This document shows positions 15,405-24,032 of a stretch of DNA of 36,313 bases, piece after piece (the first letter of the stretch is position 1; each line of letters starts with the position of its first letter). This DNA comes from Candidatus Palauibacter poriticola. Its GTDB lineage: Bacteria > Gemmatimonadota > Gemmatimonadetes > Palauibacterales > Palauibacteraceae. The notes under the pieces were generated by a model, which was not told the origin of the DNA, ran no database searches, and saw only the letters and a program-made list of their open reading frames with translations. The position numbers were made by a program, and so were the translations under genes. Where the stretch lies: the NCBI GenBank assembly GCA_012270965.1, contig JAAXHJ010000040.1, positions 1-36,313 on the forward strand, given 5' to 3'.

Positions 15405-17012
15405 GTGAGCGAGAGGAGCCCGTACCGTACCGAACTCACGCCGCTCGAGTTTCTGCGGCGGAGCGCGTTCGTATACCCGGACAAGGCGGCGGTCGTGCAC
15501 GGCGACCGCGGCTACTCCTACCGCGAGTTCGAGCTTCGCGTGCGGCGGTTGGCGGCGGGACTCCTTGGGGCCGGTCTTGAGCCGGGGGACCGGGTGGCGT
15601 TCCTGTCGCCGAACACGCCGCCCCTGCTGGAGGCGCACTACGGGGTGCCGGCCGCGGGCGGGGTGCTGGTCGCGATCAACACCCGGCTCGGAGCGGGCGA
15701 GATCGCCTACATCCTGGAGCACAGCGGCGCGCGGCACCTGTTCGTCGACCGCGCCCTCGAGGACCTGGTCGACGCAAACGCCCTGCGCGGCGACGGCGTG
15801 TCCGTGGTGCGGATCGATGACACCGGCGCCCCCGACGATCCATACGAGACGTTTCTCGCGTCCGCTTTCGATGACGCTCCCGGCGGTGGTGGGGAGCCGC
15901 CCCCGCTCGGTCCCGCGGACGAGGAAGATCCGATCTCGATGAACTACACGTCGGGGACGACGGGCCGCCCCAAGGGCGTCGTGTACACGCACCGCGGCGC
16001 GTACCTGAACGCGATCGGCGAACTGATCGAGATGGAGATGACGCCGAGCACCGTCTATCTCTGGACCCTCCCCATGTTCCACTGCAACGGGTGGTGCTTC
16101 ACGTGGGCGGTGACCGCCGTTGGCGGCACGCACGTGTGTCTGCGGGACGTCGATCCCGGCCGCATCTGGGCGCTGATCGAGTCGGAAGGCGTCACCCACT
16201 ACTGCGGGGCCCCGACCGTGCAGATCATGCTCGTCAACGATCCCGCCGCCCGGCGCCTCGGCCACCCTGTACGAACGATGATCGCGGGGGCACCGCCCTC
16301 GCCGACGCTGCTGGAGGAGCTGCGCGGGCTCAACTTCCGGCCCATCCACGCCTATGGCCTTACCGAGACGTATGGTCCGACGGCCACCTGCGCCCGGCAC
16401 GCGGACTGGGACGCGCGCCCCCACGCCGAGCAGGCCCGGCTGCTCGCCCGGCAGGGCCAGGCGTTCGTCACCTCCGACCTCATGCGCGTCGTCGACGAGG
16501 AGGGCCGGGACGTACCGTGCGACGGCGCGACGATGGGCGAGGTCGTGATGCGCGGGAACATCGTCATGAAGGGCTACCACGCGCAGCCCGAGGCCACCGA
16601 CGAAGCTTTCCGCGGCGGCTGGTTCCACTCGGGGGACCTCGCCGTGTGGCACCCCGACGGCTACGTGGAACTCCGGGACCGGGCCAAGGACATCATCATC
16701 TCGGGGGGTGAGAACATCTCCACCATCGAGGTCGAACAGACCGTCGCCCGCCACCCCGCCGTGCTGGAATGCGCCGTCATCGCCATCCCCCACGACGAAT
16801 GGGGCGAACGCCCCAAAGCCTTCGTCACGCTGAAACCGGGAGCCGACGCCACGGAGCGCGAGATCATCGACTTCTGCCGAGATCGGATCGCCCACTTCAA
16901 GTGCCCCGACGCGATCGAGTTCGGCCCCCTCCCCAAGACCTCCACCGGCAAGGTCCGGAAATACATCCTCCGCGACCGCGAATGGACCGGCCGCGACAAG
17001 CGCATCAACTGA
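15405..17012 (+). CDS. Acyl-CoA synthetase (AMP-binding, fatty-acid-CoA ligase type)
   Basis: A 535-residue member of the adenylate-forming superfamily, which activates a carboxylic acid with ATP and joins it to CoA. Motifs are intact: P-loop MNYTSGTTGRPKGVVYTH (about residues 178-195), the A5 motif HAYGLTETYGP (about 313), the GWFHSGDLAVWHPDGYVEL hinge region, GGENISTIEVEQTV (about 433) and the C-terminal catalytic Lys in PKTSTGKVRK (about 512). The MFHCNGWCFTW segment is typical of medium or long-chain acyl ligases of the AlkK/FadD3 kind; the exact substrate cannot be told. GTG 15405 is directly after a GAG-poor repeat stretch, and no strong ribosome site is visible. It is cytosolic, with no gene partner on the same strand. 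Confidence 0.85.
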   Translation: MSERSPYRTELTPLEFLRRSAFVYPDKAAVVHGDRGYSYREFELRVRRLAAGLLGAGLEPGDRVAFLSPNTPPLLEAHYGVPAAGGVLVAINTRLGAGEIAYILEHSGARHLFVDRALEDLVDANALRGDGVSVVRIDDTGAPDDPYETFLASAFDDAPGGGGEPPPLGPADEEDPISMNYTSGTTGRPKGVVYTHRGAYLNAIGELIEMEMTPSTVYLWTLPMFHCNGWCFTWAVTAVGGTHVCLRDVDPGRIWALIESEGVTHYCGAPTVQIMLVNDPAARRLGHPVRTMIAGAPPSPTLLEELRGLNFRPIHAYGLTETYGPTATCARHADWDARPHAEQARLLARQGQAFVTSDLMRVVDEEGRDVPCDGATMGEVVMRGNIVMKGYHAQPEATDEAFRGGWFHSGDLAVWHPDGYVELRDRAKDIIISGGENISTIEVEQTVARHPAVLECAVIAIPHDEWGERPKAFVTLKPGADATEREIIDFCRDRIAHFKCPDAIEFGPLPKTSTGKVRKYILRDREWTGRDKRIN

Positions 17013-17064
17013 ATGTGCGCCGCGCCCATCACGCGGAACGAGCCGCCGTCGGAGGTCACGCGAC

Positions 17065-17836
17065 TCAATTCCCGCTTGGTTCAAGCAGCTTCACCCGGTA
17101 GACGATCACGGGCCCTTCGTCGAACGCCCCCATATACCGGCCCGCCACCGAGTCATGGTTGCCGTCCATGAGGCGCACGTTCTCGGGCGCCTCGACCGTC
17201 CCGAGGTATGCGTAGGTGTCCGGATCGAACGGATCATACAACCGAAACACCGACTGCAGCATGACTTCGACCGGCGGTGAGTGCACGTCGTCCACGCCAA
17301 GCCGGCGCCGCACCCAAGTCGTGCCGTCCGGCGGGCCGGAGTAGACGTAGCCGATGGCCGGGAACGTCGACGGCCACACGGTTGGCTCGAGCTCCTCCCT
17401 CGGCTCGCCGTCGTCGCGCATCAGCTCGGCCCAGTAGTTCTTGAACCGGTTGTCGGGTCCTCGCAGGCGCACGTCGCGGGTTAGTCATCCCACCGGTGCG
17501 CCGGTGCCCGTGAGTATGGACAGGTCGTACTCATCGGTCATGCCCACGGCGATGGTGCCCGGGCCCAGGTGGGCGAAGAGGGGAAAGGCACGAAAGGGAC
17601 GTCGCGCGCCGGTGGGAGGCGCCTCCGGTTCCGAAGTCCAGACCACGTTCCCCTCAGGCCATCGCGTGACCTGCCGCGCGGACCCGTGCACGAGCGCCTC
17701 AACCCGCGGCGGGCGCAACGCCGACCATCGTCGCCAGCATCAGGCATGCGGCGAACGCCGCGCGCCGGCGTCGCGTCGCGCGCGCCTCCTTCGGGGCCGA
17801 TACCCCGCCGGAGCGGAAAAGGTTGAGCGTGATCAT
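17065..17836 (-). pseudogene. Decayed six-bladed beta-propeller-type secreted protein
   Basis: Three in-order pieces of one secreted protein. A start codon at 17836 with a good ribosome site (AAGGAGG) opens a signal-peptide ORF (MITLNLFRSGGVSAPKEA, then AAFAACLMLATMVGVAPAA) that stops at 17699. The frame then shifts, and a propeller-like part continues (17718-17485: FPLFAHLGPGTIAVGMTDEY, DLSILTGTGAPVG). A TGA at 17487-17485 interrupts it; homologous sequence there would be Trp before LTRDV. The same frame then resumes as LTRDVRLRGPDNRFKNYWAEL down to the natural end at 17065. The N-terminal propeller blades appear to be deleted, since the signal peptide meets the C-terminal part directly. Confidence 0.7.
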
Positions 17837-17947
17837 CGCGTTCCTCCTTGGGAAAGGTTTCGGTGAGCCTCCACGTTTGAAGGTTCGCCCCGCCGATCAA
17901 CGGGGTCTCAACTGGTCCGCTCCCGCCGTCCCCGCCTCATCGTCGGC

Positions 17948-17977
17948 TTGACGACCGTTGCCCTCGGCGAAGATCAT
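17948..17977 (+). promoter_or_regulatory. Possible sigma-70-type promoter of the NorC-like operon
   Basis: TTGACG at 17948-17953 and GATCAT at 17972-17977 are 18 bp apart. This would place a transcript start near 17984, about 40 bases before the cytochrome gene. Four of six bases match the -10 consensus, so the call is weak. Confidence 0.3.
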
Positions 17978-18023
17978 CTCGGGGCTCGGGACGACACGAC
18001 CTCAACCCCCTCGAGCGTTTCCC

Positions 18024-18839
18024 ATGTTCACGCCGGCCCGGAAAAAGCTGCTGCTGGCCGTGCTGGTCCTCTCCTTCGGAGTCCAGACGGGGCTGGTGTA
18101 TTCGGACGCGCGCAGCGAGCCCCTCTCGGAGGCGGCACGCGAGGGGCGTGCGCTCTGGCAGCGCCATGCCTGTCAAACCTGTCACCAGCTTTACGGTCAG
18201 GGGGGATTCCTCGGGCCGGATCTGACGCACGCCGCGAGCCGGGTTGATTCGACCCGGCTCGTTTCGTTGTTGACGGTGGGGAGCGGGCAAATGCCGCCGC
18301 TCGGGTTCAGCGACGCGGAGTCGGCGGCGATGGCGACCTTCCTGCGCGAGATGGACCGGCCGGAGATCGGCCGCGGCGAACTGCGGATGGGGACGCCGGG
18401 CGAGGGTGCCGGGGCGCAGGCGGCGTTCGAGCGCGCGATGGAGGCGACGCTCGGGGCCGGGGCGCCCGGTGGCGCGGGATCGGGCGACGGGCCGGACCAG
18501 GACTTGGCGGAAGTCGCCGCCGGGTTCGAGGCCTACCGCATCCGGCCCTGCAGCGCGTGCCATTTCCCGTTCCGCGACTCGCCCGTCGGGGCGCCGGACC
18601 TGTCGCTCGTCGCCGGATCGCTCGCGGCCGACTCGCTGGATCAGGTTCTCGCCGAAGGTCGTCCCCTGATGGGCATGCCGCCGCCGGTGCCGCCGCTCGA
18701 TGAGGCCGGCCGGGCCGCGATCACCGCGTTTCTCGATTTCCTGAGCGCGAACCGCGAGCAGTTGGATGCGGCGACGCGGGCGTTCGCGGCGGACCGCCGC
18801 CTCGACTGGGGCGCGCTGCCGTGGTGGGAGTACCCGTGA
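18024..18839 (+). CDS. NorC-like membrane-anchored dihaem cytochrome c
   Basis: A 271-residue protein. An uncleaved N-terminal anchor (KKLLLAVLVLSFGVQTGLVY) is followed by a NorC-type haem domain with CQTCH (C50-H54), the NorC-like GGFLGPDLTHAASR and the axial Met in SGQMPPLG (M90). Unlike ordinary NorC (about 150 residues), it carries a second haem c domain with CSACH (C176-H180) and the Met-containing LMGMPPPVPPL (about 215-224). It would pass electrons from periplasmic donors to the haem-copper subunit that follows. ATG 18024 gives the natural anchor; a TTG at 17958 is possible but less likely. Its stop overlaps the next gene's GTG as GTGA. Confidence 0.8.
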   Translation: MFTPARKKLLLAVLVLSFGVQTGLVYSDARSEPLSEAAREGRALWQRHACQTCHQLYGQGGFLGPDLTHAASRVDSTRLVSLLTVGSGQMPPLGFSDAESAAMATFLREMDRPEIGRGELRMGTPGEGAGAQAAFERAMEATLGAGAPGGAGSGDGPDQDLAEVAAGFEAYRIRPCSACHFPFRDSPVGAPDLSLVAGSLAADSLDQVLAEGRPLMGMPPPVPPLDEAGRAAITAFLDFLSANREQLDAATRAFAADRRLDWGALPWWEYP

Positions 18840-20236
18840 AGCCCTTCGCGGCCGGCCATCCCGCGCACCAGTTCGCCGTGCTGACGTTCATCCGGGGTGG
18901 GCTCATCGCGATCGCGATCACGCTCGCGGGCGGCATCCTGGCGGCGTCTTACTCCGTGCCGGCGTTCGCGCCCTGGTTCCAGGAGGTGGGCCTCGACCTG
19001 CGCCAGCTGCGGCCGATCCACACGGTTTTCGCCTCCGCGTGGGTTTTCCTGGGCGGCGTCGCCGTGGTGTACCGCTTCCTCCAGGACGAGGGCCCGCCGA
19101 CGACCGGCGACCGCCGGCGCCTCCGGGTCCAGGTCCTGGCTTGGGCGGCCGCCGGCCTCGGGATCCTCCTCACGCTCGGCCTCGGGGTGGGGTCGGGCCG
19201 CGAGTACGTCGGCTTCCACCCCGTCTTCTCACTCCTCATCCTCGCGGGCTGGGTCTGCTACGCGTGGAACTTCTTCCGCCTCGCCGGGAGGCGGTTCTGG
19301 GAGCGGCCGGTGTACGTGACGATGTGGGGCGTGGGGATGCTCTTCTTCATCGTCACCTTCGTGGAACAGCACATGTGGCTGATCCCGGGGGTTTTCGGGG
19401 ATCCCGTGCAGGACATGCGGATCCAGTGGAAGGCGACGGGTACCCTCGTCGGCAGCTTCAACCTCTTCGTCTACGGTTCGGTGATCTACCTGGGCGAGCG
19501 GATCTCGGGGGATCCCGCCTACGGACGCTCGACGACCGCGTACATGCTGTTCGGGGTCGGGCTGCTCAACTCGTTCACGAACTTCGCGCACCACACGTAT
19601 CATCTTCCGGGGCGGGAGTCGGTGAAGTGGATCGCCTTCGTCGTGAGCATGATGGAGATCATCGTGCTCGCGCGGGCCATGTTCGATCTGTGGCGCGCGC
19701 TGAGGACGCCGAGCGACCCGGCGTTCTGCGCGGCCCGGGGCTCGTTCGCGGCGGCGAAGTGGTGGACGTGCGCGATCCTGTTCGGGGCGATCCTCATCTC
19801 GATCCCGCCGCTGAACGCGGTGATTCACGGGACCTATGTCGTTACCGGACACGCGATGGGGGCGATGATCGGCATCGACACGATGATCCTGCTGGGGGCG
19901 GCGATCTGGATCCTGAGCGAGCACTCCCAGACCCGCGAGGGGGGGGATGCCTGGGACAGGCTTCACACGCCGGCCATGCGCTGGAGTCTCATCGGGCTGA
20001 ACCTCTCGGTGGCGGGACTCGTAATCTGGCTGCACCTGGTGGGGACGGCCGTCGGCGTGACGCGGGCGGTGCACGCGCCCGGCGAGACGTACGTGCCGCC
20101 GGACTGGGTGTCCGCTTGGAGCGGGATCGGGTTCGCCGTCTTCGGCATGCTGTCGCTGATCTTCTTCGTCTGGCTCCTCGCGCAGCTCATGCCGCCCGCC
20201 TTCCGGTACTTCCGGCCGTCGACGGAACGGGCATGA
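18836..20236 (+). CDS. NorB-like haem-copper oxidase-family subunit I lacking canonical ligands
   Basis: A 466-residue, roughly 12-helix membrane protein of the haem-copper superfamily, nearest to NorB/CcoN by eye. The low-spin haem ligand His62 (LRPIHTVFASAWVF) and the His pair H252-H253 (NFAHHTYHLPG) are recognisable. The late-helix region reads IHGTYVVTGHAMGAMIG: H339 fits the high-spin haem ligand, but the position two residues on, normally a second His, is Met341. The helix that should carry the first CuB/FeB His (NorB VHLWVEG, CcoN GHNAVG) reads WKATGTLVGSFNLFVYGS, with neither His nor the NorB Glu. So normal O2 or NO reduction is doubtful. GTG 18836 has GGGAG upstream and overlaps the cytochrome stop; its own stop overlaps the next ATG. 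Alternatives are a divergent NO-handling enzyme or a non-catalytic electron-transfer subunit. Confidence 0.75.
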   Translation: MKPFAAGHPAHQFAVLTFIRGGLIAIAITLAGGILAASYSVPAFAPWFQEVGLDLRQLRPIHTVFASAWVFLGGVAVVYRFLQDEGPPTTGDRRRLRVQVLAWAAAGLGILLTLGLGVGSGREYVGFHPVFSLLILAGWVCYAWNFFRLAGRRFWERPVYVTMWGVGMLFFIVTFVEQHMWLIPGVFGDPVQDMRIQWKATGTLVGSFNLFVYGSVIYLGERISGDPAYGRSTTAYMLFGVGLLNSFTNFAHHTYHLPGRESVKWIAFVVSMMEIIVLARAMFDLWRALRTPSDPAFCAARGSFAAAKWWTCAILFGAILISIPPLNAVIHGTYVVTGHAMGAMIGIDTMILLGAAIWILSEHSQTREGGDAWDRLHTPAMRWSLIGLNLSVAGLVIWLHLVGTAVGVTRAVHAPGETYVPPDWVSAWSGIGFAVFGMLSLIFFVWLLAQLMPPAFRYFRPSTERA

Positions 20237-22191
20237 CGGGCGCGGAACGTCCGCTCTGGACGCCGGATCCGGACTTCTCGGCGACGACCAACATGGCGCG
20301 TTTCACGCGCTACGCGAACGAGGAATGCGGGGCGGCGGCCGACTCCCCGGACGCGCTGTGGCGCTGGTCGATCCGCGAGCCGGAGGCCTTCTGGAACGCG
20401 GTGTGGGACTTCTGCGGCGTCATCGGGGAGCGCGGCGAGCGCGTCGTCGTCGACTTCGACCGCCTGCCGGGGGCGCGCTGGTATCCCGACGCGCGGCTGA
20501 ACTACGCCGAGAACCTGTTGCGGCGCCGGGACGACGGGCCGGCGCTCCTCTTCCGGGCCGAGGACCGCGTCCGCCGCGACCTCACCTGGGCGCAACTGTA
20601 CGACACCACCTCGCGCCTCGCCCAAGCGCTGGACGCGCTCGGAATAGAGCCCGGCGACCGCGTGGCGGGCTACGTGCCCAACATGCCGGAGTCCATCGTG
20701 TACATGCTCGCCTCGGCGAGCCTCGGGGCCACGATCTCCACCGCCTCGCCCGACTTCGGCGGGCAGGGCGTGCTCGACCGCTTCGGCCAGATCGAGCCGC
20801 GCGTCCTCCTCGCGGCCGATGGCTACTTCTGGCAGGGGAAACGGTACTCGAGCCTCGAACGTCTGCCGGAGATCGTGCGGCTTCTCCCCTCGGTGGAGCG
20901 GGTGATCATCGTCCCCCACACCGATCCGGACCCGGACCTGTCCGCGATCCCGGGCGCGGTCCGCTTCGACGACTTCATCGGTCCGTGGGGCCCCCGCGAA
21001 ATCGAGTTCCGGCGGCTGCCGTTCGACCATCCCCTCTACATCCTCTTCTCCTCGGGCACGACCGGGGTTCCGAAGTGCATCGTCCACGCGGCGGGCGGCA
21101 TCCTCCTCACCCACCTGAAGGAGCATCGGCTGCACGCGGACATCCGGCCGGGCGACCGCACCTTCTACTACACGACCTGCGGGTGGATGATGTGGAACTG
21201 GCTATCGTCGACGCTGGCGAGCGAGGCGACGCTGGCGCTGTACGACGGATCGCCCTTCCACCCGGGCCCGCACGTCCTCTTCGACTACGCGGACGAGGTG
21301 CGGATAACCCAACTCGGCGTGTCGGCGAAGTTCATCGATGCGCTCGGGAAGGCGGGCCTGCGGCCGCGGGAGACGCACGATCTTTCCTCGGTGCGTACGA
21401 TGCTTTCCACCGGGTCTCCCCTCGTCCCGGAGGGGTTCGACTACGTGTACCGGGACGTGAAGCCCGATGTCCACCTCGCCTCGATTTCGGGCGGGACGGA
21501 CCTGTGCGCGGGGTTCGTCGTGGGGCACCCGCTCCTCCCCGTGTGGCGGGGCGAGATTCAGGCGCCGTCGCTGGGCATGGACGTGGATGTGTGGGATGAG
21601 GAGGGGCGCTCGATGCCGGCGGGGAAGGGGGAACTCGTCTGCAAGTCGCCCTTCCCGTCGGTGCCGACGGGGTTCTGGGGTGATGAGGACGGGAGCCGCT
21701 TCCACGCGGCGTACTTCGACATGTATCCCGGCGTGTGGCGCCACGGCGACTGGATGGAGTGGACGGACCACGGCGGCGCGGTCATCTACGGGCGCTCCGA
21801 CGCGACGTTGAACGCGGGCGGGGTGCGGATCGGGACGGCGGAGATCTACCGCTTGGTGGATCGGATGCCGGAAGTGCTGGAGTCGATCGTCGTCGGACAG
21901 CCGTGGGAGAACGACACGCGCGTCGTCCTCTTCGTGCGGCTCGCCGAGGGCCGGAGTCTGGACGGGGACCTGGAGGCGCGGATCCGCGGGGAGATCCGGG
22001 ACAACGCGTCGCCCCGGCACGTTCCGGCGCGGATCCTGCAGGTGGCGGACATTCCGCGTACGAAGAGCGCGAAGATCTCGGAACTCGCCGTGCGGGCGGT
22101 GGTACTGGGAGAGGCCGTGGAGAACGTCGAGGCGCTCGCCAACCCCGGGTCGCTCGACGACTACCGCGACCGCCCGGAACTCCGCGCGTAA
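20233..22191 (+). CDS. Acetoacetyl-CoA synthetase (acetoacetate-CoA ligase)
   Basis: A 652-residue enzyme that activates acetoacetate with ATP and CoA (EC 6.2.1.16 type). It starts with the family's opening (PLWTPDPDFSATTNMARF) and NYAENLL (LNYAENLLRRRDD). The AMP-binding P-loop is ILFSSGTTGVPKCIVH (about 270-285), then TTCGWMMWNWLSS, STGSPLVPEGFDYVY and SISGGTDLCAGFV. The C-terminal domain includes YGRSDATLNAGGVRIGTAEIY and a catalytic Lys in RTKSAKISELAVR. Length and motifs fit AacS rather than acetyl-CoA synthetase. The ATG overlaps the stop of the NorB-like gene (ATGA), so it is in the same operon, an unexpected link between a respiratory-type complex and ketone-body or PHB-derived acetoacetate use. 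Confidence 0.9.
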   Translation: MTGAERPLWTPDPDFSATTNMARFTRYANEECGAAADSPDALWRWSIREPEAFWNAVWDFCGVIGERGERVVVDFDRLPGARWYPDARLNYAENLLRRRDDGPALLFRAEDRVRRDLTWAQLYDTTSRLAQALDALGIEPGDRVAGYVPNMPESIVYMLASASLGATISTASPDFGGQGVLDRFGQIEPRVLLAADGYFWQGKRYSSLERLPEIVRLLPSVERVIIVPHTDPDPDLSAIPGAVRFDDFIGPWGPREIEFRRLPFDHPLYILFSSGTTGVPKCIVHAAGGILLTHLKEHRLHADIRPGDRTFYYTTCGWMMWNWLSSTLASEATLALYDGSPFHPGPHVLFDYADEVRITQLGVSAKFIDALGKAGLRPRETHDLSSVRTMLSTGSPLVPEGFDYVYRDVKPDVHLASISGGTDLCAGFVVGHPLLPVWRGEIQAPSLGMDVDVWDEEGRSMPAGKGELVCKSPFPSVPTGFWGDEDGSRFHAAYFDMYPGVWRHGDWMEWTDHGGAVIYGRSDATLNAGGVRIGTAEIYRLVDRMPEVLESIVVGQPWENDTRVVLFVRLAEGRSLDGDLEARIRGEIRDNASPRHVPARILQVADIPRTKSAKISELAVRAVVLGEAVENVEALANPGSLDDYRDRPELRA

Positions 22192-22391
22192 CGGCTACAG
22201 GGCCGCCATACGGGTGCCTCACGCTTCTTGCAGGCATCGTGCGCCTGCCCGACTCCGCCGGCGAGTACCGCACTGCCGGCCGTAGCCGACACACCGCCGA
22301 GGGGATCCGTGCTACATTGCTCCTGCGGGCTTGCCACGCGTCGAATGCGGCGGCGGTGACGGCCCGCGCAATTCATGGTTGGAGCGACCAT

Positions 22392-22880
22392 ATGACACTC
22401 TCGACTGCCAAATCCCCGGTATCCCATCTTGGGGGGAGGGCTTCGGCCGCGCTCCTCCTGGGACTTCTCGCCGCGCCGGGCTGCGGCGAATCGGGGCTGG
22501 GGCCGGATGTCCCGGAAAACAACGTAGTTCTGGCCGGGGACGCGGACTGGGGAGACGACCCCTATGTCGCGAACTCGGCCTCGGTGGGTGGGCACGGGTT
22601 GACCGTTGAGGTCTCGTACGCGGGTGGTTGCCGGAGGCACGTCTTCACCTTGGTGATCTCGGAATCGTTCATGGAGTCGGATCCGGTGCAACTCCCGGCG
22701 GTGCTCGTCCATGAGGCGAACGGCGATACGTGCGAGGCCTGGCTGACCAACACCCGCGTCTTCGACCTCGACTTGGTCAGGACGCGCTACCGGCAGTTCT
22801 ACGGACCCGGACCCGGCACGGTCGTGCTGCGAGTCGACGGTCTGCCCTGGGAGGACCTCGTGTACGAGTTCGACGAATAG
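22392..22880 (+). CDS. Small lipoprotein of unknown function
   Basis: A 162-residue exported protein with a lipoprotein signal (ASAALLLGLLAAPGC, lipobox AAPGC). The mature part has SVGGHGLTVEVSYAGGCRRH, then VFTLVISESFMESDPVQ and a C-terminal DGLPWEDLVYEFDE; Cys pairs suggest one or two disulfides. I do not recognise the family. A six-codon ORF at 22375 ends at 22395, overlapping this ATG, and GGAG at 22380-22383 may serve as ribosome site. It ends 9 bp before the peptidase gene, so both are probably cotranscribed. No clear promoter was found in the 200 bp between 22192 and 22391. Confidence 0.7.
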   Translation: MTLSTAKSPVSHLGGRASAALLLGLLAAPGCGESGLGPDVPENNVVLAGDADWGDDPYVANSASVGGHGLTVEVSYAGGCRRHVFTLVISESFMESDPVQLPAVLVHEANGDTCEAWLTNTRVFDLDLVRTRYRQFYGPGPGTVVLRVDGLPWEDLVYEFDE

Positions 22881-22889
22881 GATGGGGAG

Positions 22890-23993
22890 ATGAGACCGGA
22901 GTGCGCCGGGTCGTGCGTTGCACGGGGCGTCGGGCTCGCTGCGGCCGGGGCGCTCGGCGGATTCCTCGCGGCGGGAGGGTGTGTGGCACAAGAGTCATCG
23001 GATTCGGCGGGGAGCGGGATCACGGCGGTCGAGGGGCTTGCGCTGGGGCACTTCACGCTGGAGGAGCGGCCCACGGGCTGTACGGTCGTTCTCGCCGAGG
23101 ACGGTGCCGTGGCTGGCGTGGATGTGCGGGGCGGGGCGCCGGGGACGCGGGAGATCGCCCTCCTCGATCCGGTGAACAGTGTGCGGGAGGTCCACGGTAT
23201 CGTGCTCGCGGGCGGGAGCGCGTTCGGACTCGACGCGGCGTCGGGCGTGGTTCGGCACCTCGAGGAGCGCGGGATCGGGTATCGGGCCGGGGACCATGTC
23301 GTCCCGATCGTGGCCGCGGCGATCCTGTTCGATCTCGGCGTGGGCGGCGGGTCCGCTCGACCGGGACCGGAGTGCGGTTACGAGGCCGCCCGCGCGGCGA
23401 GCGCGGCCACGCCCGCGGAGGGCAGCGTCGGCGCGGGGGCCGGGGCGACGGTCGGGAAGCTCCGCGGCCGCGGCCGCGCGATGAAGGGCGGGATCGGCAC
23501 CGCCTCGATCACCCTCGGGGACGGTCTCAAGGTGGCTGCGGTCGTGGCGGTCAATGCCGTCGGTGATGTGATCGATCCGGCCACGGGGGAGGTCGTGGCC
23601 GGCGTCCGCACGGAGGACGGGGGGGGGTTCGCGGACGCCCGCGAGCTGCTGCGGAAGGGCGAGGTGCGGCCGCCCGACGACGTCGCCTCGGTCGAGAACA
23701 CGACCATTGGCGTCGTGGCGACGAACGCGCGCCTCTCGAAGGCCGAGATCACGAAGGTTGCGCAGATGGCGCACGATGGACTCGCCCGGGCGATCTATCC
23801 CGCCCACACCCCCGGCGACGGCGACACGCTGTTCGGCCTCGCCACGGGCACGCACGAGGACGAGGCAGGCCTCACCCGTATCGGCGCCCTCGCCGCGGAT
23901 GTGGTGGCGGAGGCGATCCTGCGCGCCGTCCGTACCGCGACCGGCCTCCCGGGCTTCCCCTCGGTAGCTGATTTAACGGGGCCTGACGACTGA
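22890..23993 (+). CDS. P1-family (DmpA/NylC-type) N-terminal nucleophile peptidase, lipoprotein
   Basis: A 367-residue member of the P1/S58 family, whose precursors cleave themselves to expose an N-terminal Ser or Thr. The family core is visible: HGIVLAGGSAFGLDAASGVV, VGAGAGATVGK and MKGGIGTASITLGDGLKVAA. The likely cleavage site is N270-T271 in SVENTTIGVVATNARL, like the Asn-Thr site of the nylon oligomer hydrolase NylC; related enzymes act on beta-peptides, D-amino-acid amides or amide oligomers. A signal with lipobox (FLAAGGC, C31) suggests a membrane-anchored periplasmic or surface enzyme, whereas many relatives are cytosolic. ATG 22890 follows a GGGGAG ribosome site. Confidence 0.85.
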   Translation: MRPECAGSCVARGVGLAAAGALGGFLAAGGCVAQESSDSAGSGITAVEGLALGHFTLEERPTGCTVVLAEDGAVAGVDVRGGAPGTREIALLDPVNSVREVHGIVLAGGSAFGLDAASGVVRHLEERGIGYRAGDHVVPIVAAAILFDLGVGGGSARPGPECGYEAARAASAATPAEGSVGAGAGATVGKLRGRGRAMKGGIGTASITLGDGLKVAAVVAVNAVGDVIDPATGEVVAGVRTEDGGGFADARELLRKGEVRPPDDVASVENTTIGVVATNARLSKAEITKVAQMAHDGLARAIYPAHTPGDGDTLFGLATGTHEDEAGLTRIGALAADVVAEAILRAVRTATGLPGFPSVADLTGPDD

Positions 23994-23996
23994 TGG

Positions 23997-24025
23997 TTGA
24001 TGCAGTGATGCATGGGCATTATTCT
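23997..24025 (+). promoter_or_regulatory. Promoter of the VapBC-type operon, probably leaderless
   Basis: TTGATG (23997-24002) and TATTCT (24020-24025) with the ideal 17-bp spacer. A transcript would begin around 24032, practically on the antitoxin ATG at 24033, so the message would be leaderless. The palindrome ATGCAT (24008-24013) inside the spacer is a candidate half of an antitoxin operator. Confidence 0.5.
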
Positions 24026-24032
24026 CTTCACC

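Noticed and set aside
15277-15408. A 43-codon Arg-rich gene over the minisatellite
   Set aside because: No ribosome site, and its composition simply follows the 18-bp repeat.
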